Positions 9,847 through 19,738 of a DNA stretch of 64,000 bases are shown here, one piece after another. The stretch comes from CAWBRT01 sp963832365. GTDB lineage: Bacteria; Acidobacteriota; Terriglobia; Terriglobales; Acidobacteriaceae. The notes beneath the pieces are model-generated. The model searched no databases and had not been told where the DNA came from. It saw nothing but the letters and a program-made list of their open reading frames with translations. Within the stretch, counting starts at the first letter, position 1; each line of letters begins with the position of its first letter. The position numbers were made by a program, and so were the translations under genes. The stretch lies in assembly GCA_963832365.1 (NCBI GenBank), contig CAWHUL010000004.1, positions 500,981 to 564,980 on the forward strand, in the 5' to 3' direction.

Positions 9847-10142
9847 TTCGCTCGGCGCCTGTCTGATAAGCCAGGTTACCGATAAGTTAATAATAAAGAG
9901 ACATCTTCTACGCGGCCCTGGGGGAAGAAGGGCTCAAAGCTGGAGCAACAAAGCCAGAGTCCAGAGTACCTGATAAACAGGATGGTAGGACGTAGGCAGA
10001 GCAGTGTCAACGAAAAAGTAACTTTTTCTTCCCTTTTAAGTGCAAGGCGTTGCAGTTTTGGAAAAAATTGGCGAACAAAATCACTATAAACACGGCTTGA
10101 TTGTGCCCCTCCTATGGCCATTAATATGCAAGATGAATAATC

Positions 10143-10487
10143 ATGTCAGGCGAGCAAGAAGGCATGCTAGCGGCCGTTTCAGAGCGACGACGATCGACGA
10201 GACTAACCGTCGCGATCCCGATGTTTGTGCGGGGCACAGACCAATACGGTAAACCTTTCGTGGATTTTGCGACAGTGCTTAACATCAGTGCCGGGGGAGC
10301 TTTGCTGGTTTTGAAACGGCGCCTGCAACCGAAAGCACAGGTTTCTCTGGAAATCCCCGTGGGTCTCCTTCCTCAATCACTGGTGACGAAGTTGGTGCAA
10401 CAAATCCAAGCAAGGACGTTGCGAATCGAGCCCGCCGAGAGGTCTTTTGTGGTTGGCGTCCAATTTGACAATCCCCTGCCAGCCTAG
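10143..10487 (+). CDS. PilZ domain protein, copy 1
   Basis: A 114-residue single-domain PilZ protein. It has the c-di-GMP-binding RxxxR motif (RRSTR, about 16-20) and the NxSxxG motif (NISAGG). PilZ proteins change interactions on binding c-di-GMP, a second messenger that commonly drives EPS production. It differs from the downstream copy at 10 of 114 positions, mostly in the first 45 residues. It is divergent from the kinase gene; the 296-base gap between them has no gene. The cytoplasmic partner is unknown. Confidence 0.85.
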   Translation: MSGEQEGMLAAVSERRRSTRLTVAIPMFVRGTDQYGKPFVDFATVLNISAGGALLVLKRRLQPKAQVSLEIPVGLLPQSLVTKLVQQIQARTLRIEPAERSFVVGVQFDNPLPA

Positions 10488-10584
10488 CTGTACTCGCCAG
10501 AGATTTTCCCTTTCGAGAGAAATCGCCAGATAGCGCGACTTTGCCACACCCACCGTTGGCCACTAATGTGCAAGCTTAATATTC

Positions 10585-10929
10585 ATGTCTGGTAAGCAAA
10601 AGGGTACCCTAGCAGCTGTTGCGGAGCGACGACAATCGACAAGACTAACCGTCGCGATCCCGATGTTTGTGCGGGGCACAGACCAGCATGGGAACCGTTT
10701 CGTGGATTTTGCGACCGCGCTTAACATCAGTGCCGGGGGAGCTTTGCTGGTTTTGAAGCGGCGTCTGCAACCGAAAGCACAGGTTTCTCTGGAAATTCCC
10801 GTTGGTCTTCTTCCTCAATCACTGGTGACGAAGCTGGTGCAACAGATCCAGGCAAGGACGTTGCGAATCGAGCCCGCTGAGCAGTCTTTTGTGGTCGGCG
10901 TCCAATTTGACAATCCCCTGCCAGCCTAG
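10585..10929 (+). CDS. PilZ domain protein, copy 2
   Basis: A 114-residue paralogue about 91% identical to the copy just upstream. The RxxxR motif is kept (RQSTR) and so is NISAGG. The substitutions cluster before and inside the first strands (Glu4Lys, Glu6Lys, Tyr35His, Lys37Asn, Pro38Arg), whereas residues 46-114 are almost unchanged. c-di-GMP binding is therefore expected in both, with possible divergence in partner binding. It lies about 195 bases before the sigma-54 activator gene. Confidence 0.85.
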   Translation: MSGKQKGTLAAVAERRQSTRLTVAIPMFVRGTDQHGNRFVDFATALNISAGGALLVLKRRLQPKAQVSLEIPVGLLPQSLVTKLVQQIQARTLRIEPAEQSFVVGVQFDNPLPA

Positions 10930-11123
10930 TCGTATTCGCCAGAAGTTTTCCCTTTCGAGAGAAATCCTTTTCTTATTGCCGCTGCTCGGAACATGTTTAT
11001 TCAGCTTTGATCGTCGGTAACCATTGAAATCAAAAGGCTTGTTCCGCAAACAAAGAAGAAAAAGCATTTGGCCTGCCGAGTGCAAGAGCAGTGCTGATTC
11101 CTGTGTTGTCCAATCGAGGCAAG

Positions 11124-12188
11124 ATGACAAGCGGCTCTACTAATGCGTTGGCGATGTTGACAATGGGAGATGATCTTCCTCCGGCTGAGGTAATTTTCGG
11201 TCGTTCAGCAATCATGCGAGCGATTCGGAAAAAGGTAGGCCAGGTGGCCCTGGTCAACGTGCCGGTGCTTATCTCCGGGGAAAGCGGCACCGGTAAGGAG
11301 ATTATTGCCAAGCTGATTCACCGTCTCTCGCCTTGGAACCTGGGGCCGTTCGTGAAAGTCACCTGCCCGGCGATTCCAGGTACGTTGTTGGAAAGTGAGC
11401 TCTTCGGCTACGAAAAAGGAGCTTTTACCGGCGCGAACGGATTGAAGCGCGGGCGGGTGGAGGCGGCACATCATGGGACGTTGTTCTTGGATGAAATTGG
11501 CGAGCTAGACTTCGGCTTGCAGGCAAAGCTTTTGCAGTTGTTGCAGGATGGTACCTACTCGCGTATTGGGGGCCAGACGGAAAGGCTGGTGGAGATGCGG
11601 GTGGTATCGGCGACCAACCGCCACCTGGGAACTGAGATTGAAAATGCTCACTTCCGCCAGGATCTGTTCCACCGCATCAACGGCGTCGGTATTCGGATGC
11701 CAGCATTGCGCGAACGCTCGGAGGATATTCCGGAAATCGCAGATTATCTGCTCACCGTTTACAATCGCAAATTCAAAACGTCTGCACCACGGTTTTCCTC
11801 AAGTTTCTTGAGCAGCTTACAAGAGCGTCAATGGCCCGGAAACATCCGCGAGCTGGAGAATGTGGTGCGGCGCTACGCGATCTTAGGCTGGGAAAATGAC
11901 AAGAAAGATGTCTTCATGGCCGAAGAGGCCGCGCCCCCAGTTTACCTGAACATTCCCACCGGGGAGAATGTTCAGCTCAAGGTGGTGACCCAGCAAGCGA
12001 TCCGGCAAGTAGAAGAGACAGTCATACGCACCGTGTTAGCACGCAACAATGCTAATCGCAAAATCACCGCCGCGGCCTTGGGTATAAGCTATCGCATGCT
12101 GCTTTACAAATTGCGCGATATGGATGTTCCCTCGGCGAGGCGTTCGCGATTGGCAATGGATAATGCCCGCGCTGCCGATGCTGACTAG
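11124..12188 (+). CDS. Sigma-54 activator without receiver domain
   Basis: About 354 residues. The AAA+ domain starts almost at the N-terminus: Walker A GESGTGKE, intact GAFTGA, FLDEIGEL, arginine-finger region and a Fis-type helix-turn-helix at the end (ITAAALGISYRMLLYKL). With no sensory domain, activity must be set by expression level or a partner, as in PspF-like activators. ATG 11124 was chosen; GTG 11091 in the same frame is possible, as neither has a strong ribosome site. It sits just before the sigma-54 promoter of a PEP-CTERM gene and is a candidate regulator of it. Confidence 0.85.
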   Translation: MTSGSTNALAMLTMGDDLPPAEVIFGRSAIMRAIRKKVGQVALVNVPVLISGESGTGKEIIAKLIHRLSPWNLGPFVKVTCPAIPGTLLESELFGYEKGAFTGANGLKRGRVEAAHHGTLFLDEIGELDFGLQAKLLQLLQDGTYSRIGGQTERLVEMRVVSATNRHLGTEIENAHFRQDLFHRINGVGIRMPALRERSEDIPEIADYLLTVYNRKFKTSAPRFSSSFLSSLQERQWPGNIRELENVVRRYAILGWENDKKDVFMAEEAAPPVYLNIPTGENVQLKVVTQQAIRQVEETVIRTVLARNNANRKITAAALGISYRMLLYKLRDMDVPSARRSRLAMDNARAADAD

Positions 12189-12501
12189 ATTCATAGCTCT
12201 TGTGCTCTCCTCAGATTAATTTTCCCGCAGCCCATTATCGAGCCGTCGGGAGCTATAGCCAAATCCTCGAAAGTAGCTCCGGCTCCTCAATGATTGCGGC
12301 GAAATCGATGTTCAACCGCCGGAGAGGTCGAAACCTCAACTTTTTCCGCGCCCACTCGGTCGAGCCAATGCGAAACGATACCTATGCTTTGGGAAATTGT
12401 TTCCATAACATATCGCAAGTGCTTGCATCTCTTGCGAGTGCTATCTCTTGATCAAAGATCCATAACCCGCCAAGAATGGGGAGAAATACTAGCGATTAGA
12501 G

Positions 12502-12517
12502 TGGCAACTGAATTGCT
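12502..12517 (+). promoter_or_regulatory. Sigma-54 (-24/-12) promoter of the first PEP-CTERM gene
   Basis: TGGCAACTGAATTGCT has GG and GC separated by exactly 10 bases, with TGGCA and TTGCT matching the consensus blocks. Transcription would start near 12528, leaving an 80-base leader before ATG 12608. Three sigma-54 activator-type genes in the window support its use. No gene is seen in the rest of 12189-12607. Confidence 0.75.
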
Positions 12518-12607
12518 ACCCAAAGAGCGTAATTCGAACCTAAATTGTGTTCCCCCACCGCGGCCTCGAAGCCCGGTTCAACAGCTCAAGACAAGGACTT
12601 AGCGGCT

Positions 12608-13226
12608 ATGAAAAAACTGTTCGTTGTTTTGGTTCTGTTCGCCATCGCGGCTGTTCCGGCCGCGACGGCAACTACTTTCACACTAACAGGCGTCAACATT
12701 TCGGCACAATCGACGGATCTAGGCTTGGTGATCCACACGGGCAGAGATTCGGACGATGTGGCGTTGAATACTTCGTGGACCCTTACCCCCGGACAGACCT
12801 CCGACCCGTTCAAGTTGTTTGACATCTGGACGAACGAGAGTGCTGTCAACTCGGATGACACGAGTCCGAAAACTATTACGGTTCAGTTTACCTTCAATCC
12901 GCCTCCCTCCCCCACAGGTAGTGATACCGGGGAGACGGTAGGGGCGCTGACTGGATTCCTTGATCTGTTTCAGCAGGGTCAAGTAACCTGGAATACTCCC
13001 ACGCATGTATTTTATGGTCTCCGGCGGCGAGTTTTATCTGACACTGCTTCCTACAACGTTCAACACAGGGTTCCTTTCACTCGACTCTGGCCCATGCGAT
13101 GGTGCTGATGTTCTTGCGACACTCACTAATGTAGCGGATCCGGTTCCCGAACCGGGTTCAATGCTACTGCTTGGTTCAGGGCTGCTTGGCGCGGCTGGAA
13201 TGATTCGGCGGCGTTTGCGTCTGTAA
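12608..13226 (+). CDS. PEP-CTERM protein with a frameshift
   Basis: The protein starts MKKLFVVLVLFAIAAVPAAT, a signal peptide, followed by a beta-rich secreted domain. The frame shifts near 13010 (HVFYG to MVSGGEFYLTL) and ends in a sorting signal: VPEP, a hydrophobic stretch (SMLLLGSGLLGAAG) and basic tail MIRRRLRL. Exosortases recognise this signal and process the protein at the inner membrane. The total is about 205 residues. Both halves look conserved, so the shift may be a sequencing indel. The body matches no enzyme family I know. The upstream -24/-12 promoter indicates sigma-54 control. Confidence 0.8.
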
Positions 13227-13262
13227 CATTCGTAAAGAGCAAATTGCTAATTGGCAGGTACG

Positions 13263-13302
13263 AATTTGGGTGCTGTCTCTGTTTTCAGACAGTACCCGAA
13301 TT
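13263..13302. terminator. Hairpin after the first PEP-CTERM gene
   Basis: A 16-base stem (13263-13278 with 13287-13302, two G-T pairs) around an 8-base T-rich loop, 37 bases after the stop. It is probably a transcription end or mRNA-stabilising hairpin. The following T-run is weak. Confidence 0.5.
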
Positions 13303-13330
13303 TGCAGCCTTGGCTGCAGCGGGCGATTAA

Positions 13331-13344
13331 GGCTGACGTCAGCC
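13331..13344. promoter_or_regulatory. Perfect 14-base palindrome
   Basis: GGCTGACGTCAGCC is its own reverse complement. It lies 158 bases before the candidate -24/-12 site of the second PEP-CTERM gene, a suitable distance for a sigma-54 activator binding site. A small GCAGCC/GGCTGC hairpin lies just upstream (about 13303-13316). Confidence 0.4.
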
Positions 13345-13501
13345 GGTGGGTATTTGGGGGAATGGCAGGCATGGCGCAGTACCCCAGTGAGTGCTTAAGC
13401 CGGTAGTCCTCAATTTTTCCACTTCCTCATGCAAAGCCTTGCAGCTTCCGCCTATCCGGCGTAGAGAAACGGGCAAACTAAGGACTTACTGCCTACACAT
13501 T

Positions 13502-13517
13502 TGGAATCAAACCTGCA
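13502..13517 (+). promoter_or_regulatory. Candidate sigma-54 promoter of the second PEP-CTERM gene
   Basis: TGGAATCAAACCTGCA keeps the GG-N10-GC spacing but matches the -24 and -12 blocks less well than the site at 12502. It lies about 112 bases before ATG 13629. The parallel position to the first PEP-CTERM promoter supports it. Confidence 0.4.
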
Positions 13518-13628
13518 AGGATGTTTGTTGTTTTAGGTCCTTGACATCTTTCCAGGGGACTTAGCCCCCGTATAAGAGCGGTTAAAGTCAACCTGTTTTT
13601 GAATTCGCCACTTGCGGCGGGAGGAAAT

Positions 13629-14222
13629 ATGAAACGTCTGGCGTTACTCATGATTTTCGTTGCGGTGTCTGTGGGTATGGTTCATGCGGATCAGGTGACC
13701 CTTGATCTCTACCCGCACCAGGGCTCGCCGGTCACTAACTTGAGCACAATTCTCGGACAATGGGGTACACCGAGCGCGACTGGTAGCGGCTTCACCATAC
13801 TCGGGTCGGGAGTGGGGCCGTTTGAGCACCTGTATCTGCATAACGACCTAGGCGCGACCATCACCTCCGTGACGGTTGAAGCCTACGGCAAGCTCGGGAC
13901 TGCGCCGGGGCAGCAAGGGTACAACCTTCTCTGCTATAACAGCTACACCCCCTCTGGTAGCTGCACGGGTAATGTTAGCTTGGCGGCCGGAAGTACCATT
14001 CTCGAGAGTTCCCCTGTTGTTTGGACGTTTTTAGGGGACCCAATCTCGTCCAGCGGTAGTGGGGCGTACTTCACGTTAAGTGACCTCGGCACCGAAGGCT
14101 CGACCACCGCGCTGTTCTACAAAATTGAGGTTACTACTGTTCCTGAGCCGGCTTCCATTTTGTTGTTTGGCAGCGGCCTGCTTGGCGCGGCTGGAATGAT
14201 TCGGCGGCGTTTGCGTCTGTAA
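13629..14222 (+). CDS. PEP-CTERM protein, intact
   Basis: A 197-residue protein with GGGAGGAAAT before ATG 13629. It has a signal peptide (MKRLALLMIFVAVSVGMVHA), a secreted beta-rich body with two Cys near residues 105-115, and a C-terminal sorting signal VPEPASILLFGSGLLGAAG plus MIRRRLRL. It is a predicted exosortase substrate. The last 15 residues and 51 bases across the stop are identical to those of the upstream PEP-CTERM gene, although the bodies are unrelated. Function of the body is unknown. Confidence 0.85.
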   Translation: MKRLALLMIFVAVSVGMVHADQVTLDLYPHQGSPVTNLSTILGQWGTPSATGSGFTILGSGVGPFEHLYLHNDLGATITSVTVEAYGKLGTAPGQQGYNLLCYNSYTPSGSCTGNVSLAAGSTILESSPVVWTFLGDPISSSGSGAYFTLSDLGTEGSTTALFYKIEVTTVPEPASILLFGSGLLGAAGMIRRRLRL

Positions 14223-14302
14223 CATTCGGAGAGAGAAAATTGGCGGGTATTGCGACATAGCGCTGGCTGGTGAAGCGAGCCACGCCATGCTGAGAGAGAT
14301 CG

Positions 14303-14325
14303 GCATGACCGGACCCCGGTCATGC
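14303..14325. terminator. Perfect hairpin after the second PEP-CTERM gene
   Basis: GCATGACCGG, a 3-base loop, then CCGGTCATGC: a 10-base perfect stem 80 bases after the stop. A likely transcription end, though it is followed only by TGATTTGTT. The gap 14223-14808 has no other supported gene. Confidence 0.5.
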
Positions 14326-14709
14326 TGATTTGTTAGCAACAGCCAAATTTGGACGTGTTCAACACCGGCAGACCGTTCGGTCCAAGTGAATTTTGCACTT
14401 CGTTGTCCACTGACCCGCCCGACAAGTGGTTTGCTTCCATGTCCAGCGAGGAAATTGTGTAATGGGTAATGTCTATGGTAATCGCGTGGGGACCTGCCTA
14501 TCTGAAGACCCAATGCGGTTCGAAAAGAGCGGAACCGCGCCGTGCGAACCGTGTAGTGCGTCGTAGCCCTATTGCAATTATTGCAAACTATTGACAAATA
14601 TGGCCCTTGTGGCTTTTTGTCCTACCTGGCGACCAGCATCATGTTCGTTGCTGGAAGGCTACGAGCCCTGGCTGTTAGGGGTGCGAGTGCGCATGTGCAC
14701 ATGAGCTCA

Positions 14710-14736
14710 ATGTTCACCATGTTCACGATGTTCACA
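14710..14736 (+). repeat. Three tandem 9-base repeats before the ATPase gene
   Basis: ATGTTCACC, ATGTTCACG and ATGTTCACA run end to end, differing only in the last base. They lie 73 bases before ATG 14809. Short direct repeats of this kind often bind a regulator or replication-type protein. Confidence 0.5.
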
Positions 14737-14808
14737 AGGCGCCCGCCTAAGTAGTTGGTCGGCGGATACTTACACTGCGTTTGCCAGAGCCGTGGAGGAC
14801 TCATCCGA

Positions 14809-16352
14809 TGAACAAGAATGACACTACGGATAAGTTCGAGCAAATCAGCTCAGGCGTCCCTCTCCCAGCGGGATCGATTCGAAAATTGAGTGTGTTAGCG
14901 CCCCGGGCGTCATCGGAGGGCGAAGTCACGACCTGTACGACCGATTTTTGCCCATTGCCGGATGGCGGTTTCTTGGAGCTCGTTCGTCCCCCGGGAGATC
15001 CAACCAGGGGGAAGCTCCTCCACTATGAGGCTGGGGTGTTCAAGGTTGCAGAATCATTTACGTACGGCAATAAGAGATATGTCGTCCCGGCATTAGATCC
15101 GTCGCTATTCGCGCACTTACGACTACCCACCGCTTGCGCGGCAGCGCCCACGGCCGACGAACTAATTGCACGGCTCGCGGAGCGATTCTCGCTACATATC
15201 GATGCGACGGATGACGATTTGTTTTTGATCGCTACGTTCGCGGTTCAGACCTGGATTTACGATCGCTATCACGTCGCGCCTTACCTGTGGATTGTCGGGC
15301 CACATGGAAGTGGAAAAACAACATTGCTGCGCCTGCTCAGTGCAGTGTGCCGCCGGGTGTTAATGGTGGGCGATTTGACTCCGGCAGTGCTGTACCGCAT
15401 TGTGGACGCAACGCACCCGACGCTGCTGATAGATGAGGCGGACAGGATGAACCGCGAGATCGAACGCTTGTTACGCAACGGCAGCACGCCAGGATGCATG
15501 GTCGGTCGAGCTTCACGCCTGTACGACTGCTTCGGCGCAAAAGTGATCGCCTCCCGCCAGCCATCCGAAGATGCTGCCTTGATGAGTCGGGCGGTAGTTA
15601 TTGGCCTTGCTCCTTCAGTACGCCCGGTAAGCCTGGAGATCGATCAGCTGCAAGCAATCGCAGATGAATTCCAGCCCCAACTCCTGGGGTTTCGCATGGA
15701 ACACTACGCGACCGCAAGACCGATGGATGCGCCGCACCAGACCGGAAGAAACAAAGACCTCGCCCGCGCATTATCGCTTCCACTTTACTGTGACCCCCCA
15801 TTGCAGCAAAAACTCGTGCAGTATTTCGACAAACTTGCACTCGAGCACGAGCTAGACAGACTCACGGAGCCGGAAGGCCTGATACTCCTAGCGCTGATGC
15901 AGGTGTCCCATGAATATCAGCTGCGAGACAAATATCGGCAGACCATCACCGTGGGATCGATTGCTCGGCGAGCTGTGCGAATCAGCGCGATTCGGGAAGA
16001 CGAATACCCGCTATCCGCCAAGCGCGCTGGCTCCATTCTGCGCTCGCTTGGCATCAAAACGGAGCCGCTCGGAAACATGGGACGTGGCTTGCGGATGACA
16101 AAGGCGCTGCACGACCGAATCCACCGCTTAGCCGCTAGTTTTGGAATGCGCCGCTCTGACGTGATCGGCGATTGGGTTGGAGTCGAATTTGTGAGCGCTG
16201 GAATTGCCTGCCAATGGTGTGACGAGTATGGATTGTCAGTCCAACGCGACGGAACGGTGTTGCCAACTCTCCCCCTACCAAGGCGGCTAACTCTTGAAGA
16301 AAAGGATATACCTGAAACCGTCACGATTGGGGTCGGGGTTGACGATCCTTAG
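14809..16352 (+). CDS. P-loop ATPase of unknown role (mobile-element type)
   Basis: About 514 residues with GGAGG before ATG 14809. The central ATPase has Walker A GPHGSGKTTLLRLL, Walker B TLLIDEADRM and a sensor-like IASRQP. The C-terminal third holds a predicted winged-helix region (LSAKRAGSILRSLGIKT). The layout resembles DUF3631-like or primase-associated ATPases of plasmids and phages. I cannot assign a substrate. It stands alone between the PEP-CTERM genes and a transposase remnant, and the 9-base repeats upstream may be its operator, so it may be an acquired gene. Confidence 0.65.
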
Positions 16353-16405
16353 TCGCCTGGGGTGAAAGTCTGGATGCGCAGCCACATCGAAAACTTTCTC
16401 AGCAT

Positions 16406-16597
16406 GGTTTACCTTGGCGGCCCAACGTACAGCTAGGCACTCAGTGCGTTAGTCAAGTCGATCCGCAACAGCGGCTTATACGCCGACTCTATGAGGCCTC
16501 TCGCCTATACGTAAACTTCTTTCAGCCGTCGTTCAAACTGAAGTCCAAGTGGCGGGAAGGGGCGCGAGTCCACAAGGAGTACTACCCTCTACACTAG
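16406..16597 (+). pseudogene. C-terminal remnant of a transposase
   Basis: An open frame without a start ends ASRLYVNFFQPSFKLKSK, then WREGARVHKEYYPLH and a stop at 16595. The pattern LYVNFFQPSFKL...GARVxKxYxP is typical of the C-terminal end of DDE integrase-core transposases in soil bacteria. The catalytic part is missing and no terminal repeats were seen. Confidence 0.45.
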
Positions 16598-16661
16598 GGC
16601 AAGGAGCGGCGTGGCAGGTCCTAGATTGGCAGTGGCTCCGCTCAAGCCGAAGCAGCCGGCC

Positions 16662-18942
16662 TCACCCGATTTGCTTGAGCTGCTGGCGGATATCGTCAGC
16701 CTTGCCGTATTTCGGATCTAATTGCAGAACCTTTTCCAGATGCATTTTCGATTTGGCTTTATCTCCCGACTGCCCGAGAGCGAGGCCGAGGTGGTAATGG
16801 AAACTGGGGTTCTGAGGAGACTTTTGGACCGCATCTTCTAGCAAGGGAATCGCCAGTCCATAACTGCCTTTGCGATAGTATGCCCAGGCGAGAGTGTCGG
16901 CAGTGCCAGGGGCATCAGGCAAGGCACGCCGGGCAGTCTGGGCCAGCGACAAGGCAACATCGGCGTTGCCACCGTGCTCGAGCATGGAATAGGCGAGGTT
17001 ATTGGCGGCGAGCGGATGGTTGGGTTGCAAGTCCAGTACCTTTTGATAAAATTCTTGCGCTTTTTTGGCGTTGCCGCGGGACTCTTCGAGCATGCCGAGC
17101 AGCATGTAAGGCCGAACATCGCGTGGATTTTGCGTTGCCCATTGCTGGTAGGTGGCAACGGCTTGGTCGGGGGAGCCGGTCATCGCTTGCGTTTGAGCCA
17201 AGGCGGAATAAGCACCCAGGTTAGCTTTGTCGAGCTCGATCGCTTTGGTGAACGAAAGCTGCGCTGACGCGATGTCGCGAGATGCCAGCTCAAGGCCGCC
17301 AAGCAGCAAATGAAAGCTGCTGTTGTCTGGCATTTTGGCGAGCTGGGTTTTGACCCGGGCCAAGGCCTTCGGCAATTGCTTCTGTTGGCCGTAGATTTTG
17401 ACTAGTCCCTGGAGCGCCTCAACGGAATTGGGATCGCGTTGGAGGGCCTGTTCGAAGAGCAATTCGGCATCGCCCAAGCGTTTTTGAAAAAGGCGGTAAT
17501 CCGCTAGCTTGGTGTAACCCACAGCGCTCTGCGGGGCGATCTCGATTGCCTTTTTGAGGTCGGCTTCTGCCTTACTGTTGTCCTTGCGAGTGAACTCAGA
17601 GCCGGCGCGCAGGATGTACCCCTTCGGCGAGAAAGGCTCGAGCTTGATGACCTGTTCTGCCGACTGAGTGAGCAACTCGAGATCGCCTTTGCGCAAGGCC
17701 ACGTTCGCGAGGGCTTCCTGCGCTTGACCCATGTTCGGTGCCAGCTTCGCCGCCTGTCTGAAGGCCGTCTCGGCACGCTGCAGGTCGCCAGACTGTTCCA
17801 AGGCCAGTCCGAAATTCAGTTGCGCAGTAGCATTATCCGGTTCTGTCTTCAACGCGGTCTCGAAAGCTTGCACCGCCTCGGACGACTTTCCCCTGCGGGT
17901 AAGAATCTGCCCGCGGCCGATCAGGGCTTCGACACTCTTGGGGTTCTTTTCAAGAATCTCGTCGGTCACTTTTGTCGCCTGATCAAGTTGATTCTTCTGC
18001 AAGAGCAATCCAATATAAGCCTTGCTAACCTGCGAGTCCTTGGGATGATCTTTGTAAAGTGAGGCGAGCTCCACCAATGCTTTATCAGTATCTCCGGTGG
18101 AGAGGTAGAACTCAGCCAGCAAGCGATAAGCTGCAGGCGCATCCTTCAGCGCATCTTTAGCTTCGACTACAACCTTTTCCGCATCTCCCTTGCGCTGCTG
18201 TGCGAGATAGAGCTGGGCGAGCGAGATCCTTGCCTCCAGGAGCTTGGGATTTAGTTCCTGGGCCTTGCGGAAATGGTCTTCGGCCTCTTGCCAGCGTTTC
18301 TGGCTCTGGTCGTATTTGCCGAGGGTCATCCATGCGATAGTGGACTTGGAATCGACTTCGACCGCTTTCTTGAGCAAGGGTTCTAGCTCGGAGGGGTTGT
18401 GGGCCGCCATCTGCAAGCCGGCGAGGGTAATGTAAGACTCGGCGCGATTAGGCTCGAGCGCGAGCGCCTTCTTCATTTGCTCGACTGCTGCGTCATGCTT
18501 GCCTTCGGCAGCAAGCACATTGGCGAGTAGGACGTTGCCTTTGAGGTCATTCGGGTTCTTCTGAAGCACCAAGTCAACAATTTCGCGCGCCTTGGGAACT
18601 TGCCGAGCGGCAATCATGAAGCTGCCAAGTTCAGTTTGGGCTTCCAGATTGTCGGGGCTCAGTTCTACCGTGCGCTGTAGCTCGCGGAAGGCGGTCGGAA
18701 AGGATTGCAATTTCATGTAGGTTTTCGCAAGCTTATAGTGGGCATCGGCGAAGCGAGCGTCTGCCTGGATGGCATTTTGGTACTGAATCGCTGCTTCTTG
18801 ATACTTCTCCTGCTCGAAGTATCGATTGCCGCTTTCGAAGTATTTCTGTTTGCGGGCGTTCGGATCACGCGAGCAGCCAATTGCCGTCAGTATGGTTACG
18901 AAGGCAAGAGAGAAGAATAGAGACAACCTGAAGTTTCTTCAT
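16662..18942 (-). CDS. prsT: PEP-CTERM-system TPR lipoprotein (PrsT-like)
   Basis: About 755 residues made almost entirely of TPR units (roughly 20) after a lipoprotein signal: SLFFSLAFVTILTAIGC, with Cys as the lipid-bearing residue. The natural start is probably ATG at 18942 (MKKLQ); a one-base shift near 18926 separates it from the long frame, whose own start would be TTG. The family accompanies exosortase EPS loci, where it is thought to help polymer assembly or export in the periplasm. It is transcribed in the same direction as EpsI and exosortase, about 145 bases after EpsI. Confidence 0.85.
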
Positions 18943-19086
18943 ACCGCTACCAGTCCTTAATTAAGTTAGTCGCAGTTCTCTGCTGCAATTGCCGAGCCAT
19001 AACCCATCGCTGAGATTAAACAGGCATCGATGTTTAGCTCAGTTTGCAAGTGCCTCGATCCGTACGCGCCTGATATCAACTGCATC

Positions 19087-19738
19087 TTACTTCGGAATAT
19101 AGGCGTCCAGCATCGGCATGACCTGTCGGGCAAATGCTTGCGCTCGGGTTTGTGCCGCCATGGTCGTTTCGTTGCCGATTGGCGTCATGATGCGTACTAA
19201 CGCACCATCGGTGCGATTCATGCGAATGGCATCGACGACAAGGCAGAGCTTGGCTGTGTACTCACTGGCCACAATTCGGTCATGCGCCTGATACCAATAA
19301 AGCGCCATTTGCCGCTCCGCGCCACGCGCCACGATATAGAAATTGATATGGACTTTCGTTCCTTTATACGGCAGCTCCAGCTGGCGCGACTCGATGGGGT
19401 CCCACCCAGAGCCCGGCAGACAGTTCTTGGGCGAATGTATGGTGTTGCCGGTGCGCTGGCTGGGGAAATATGCCATGAACAAATCCACCGATGGTTCCGA
19501 CATCTCCCGACGATAGATCCGCTGGCGTGAAGTCGCCAGCGCCAAGCACATCCTTGATACTTTGGTCAATTGGTAAATTCATGCCCCGCCACTCACTAAT
19601 CAGAAGGGGAAAAGAAGCGAAATCTTGACGGGCAGCAATTTCTTCCGCTCCTCGGTGGGCGTAGAGGAAGAGCGCAGTACAGCTCATCAGGACAACAATG
19701 ATCAAAAAACGAGCTCCCGAAATTAGCTTTCGGTCCAT
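19087..19738 (-). CDS. epsI: Exosortase-associated EpsI-like protein, frameshifted
   Basis: Two frames join near 19530. The first gives an N-terminal membrane anchor (FLIIVVLMSCTALFLY) and LPIDQSIKDVLGAGDF. The second gives the hallmark EpsI/DUF3485 core: VDLFMAYFPSQRTGNTIHSP then CLPGSGW. The full protein is about 215 residues. EpsI is found as a neighbour or fusion partner of exosortases and is probably periplasmic. The core is well kept, so the shift may be an assembly indel. Its start overlaps the exosortase end by 16 bases. Confidence 0.85.

Larger units (their letters stand above)
10103..10972 (+). repeat. Tandem duplication of a PilZ gene unit
   Basis: Two units of about 430 bases with an offset of 442 bases. 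Similarity begins about 40 bases before each start codon (GGCCA-TAAT-TGCAAG) and continues about 50 bases past each stop (TTTTCCCTTTCGAGAGAAAT). Conserved flanks show that the regulatory region was copied along with the gene. Confidence 0.85.
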
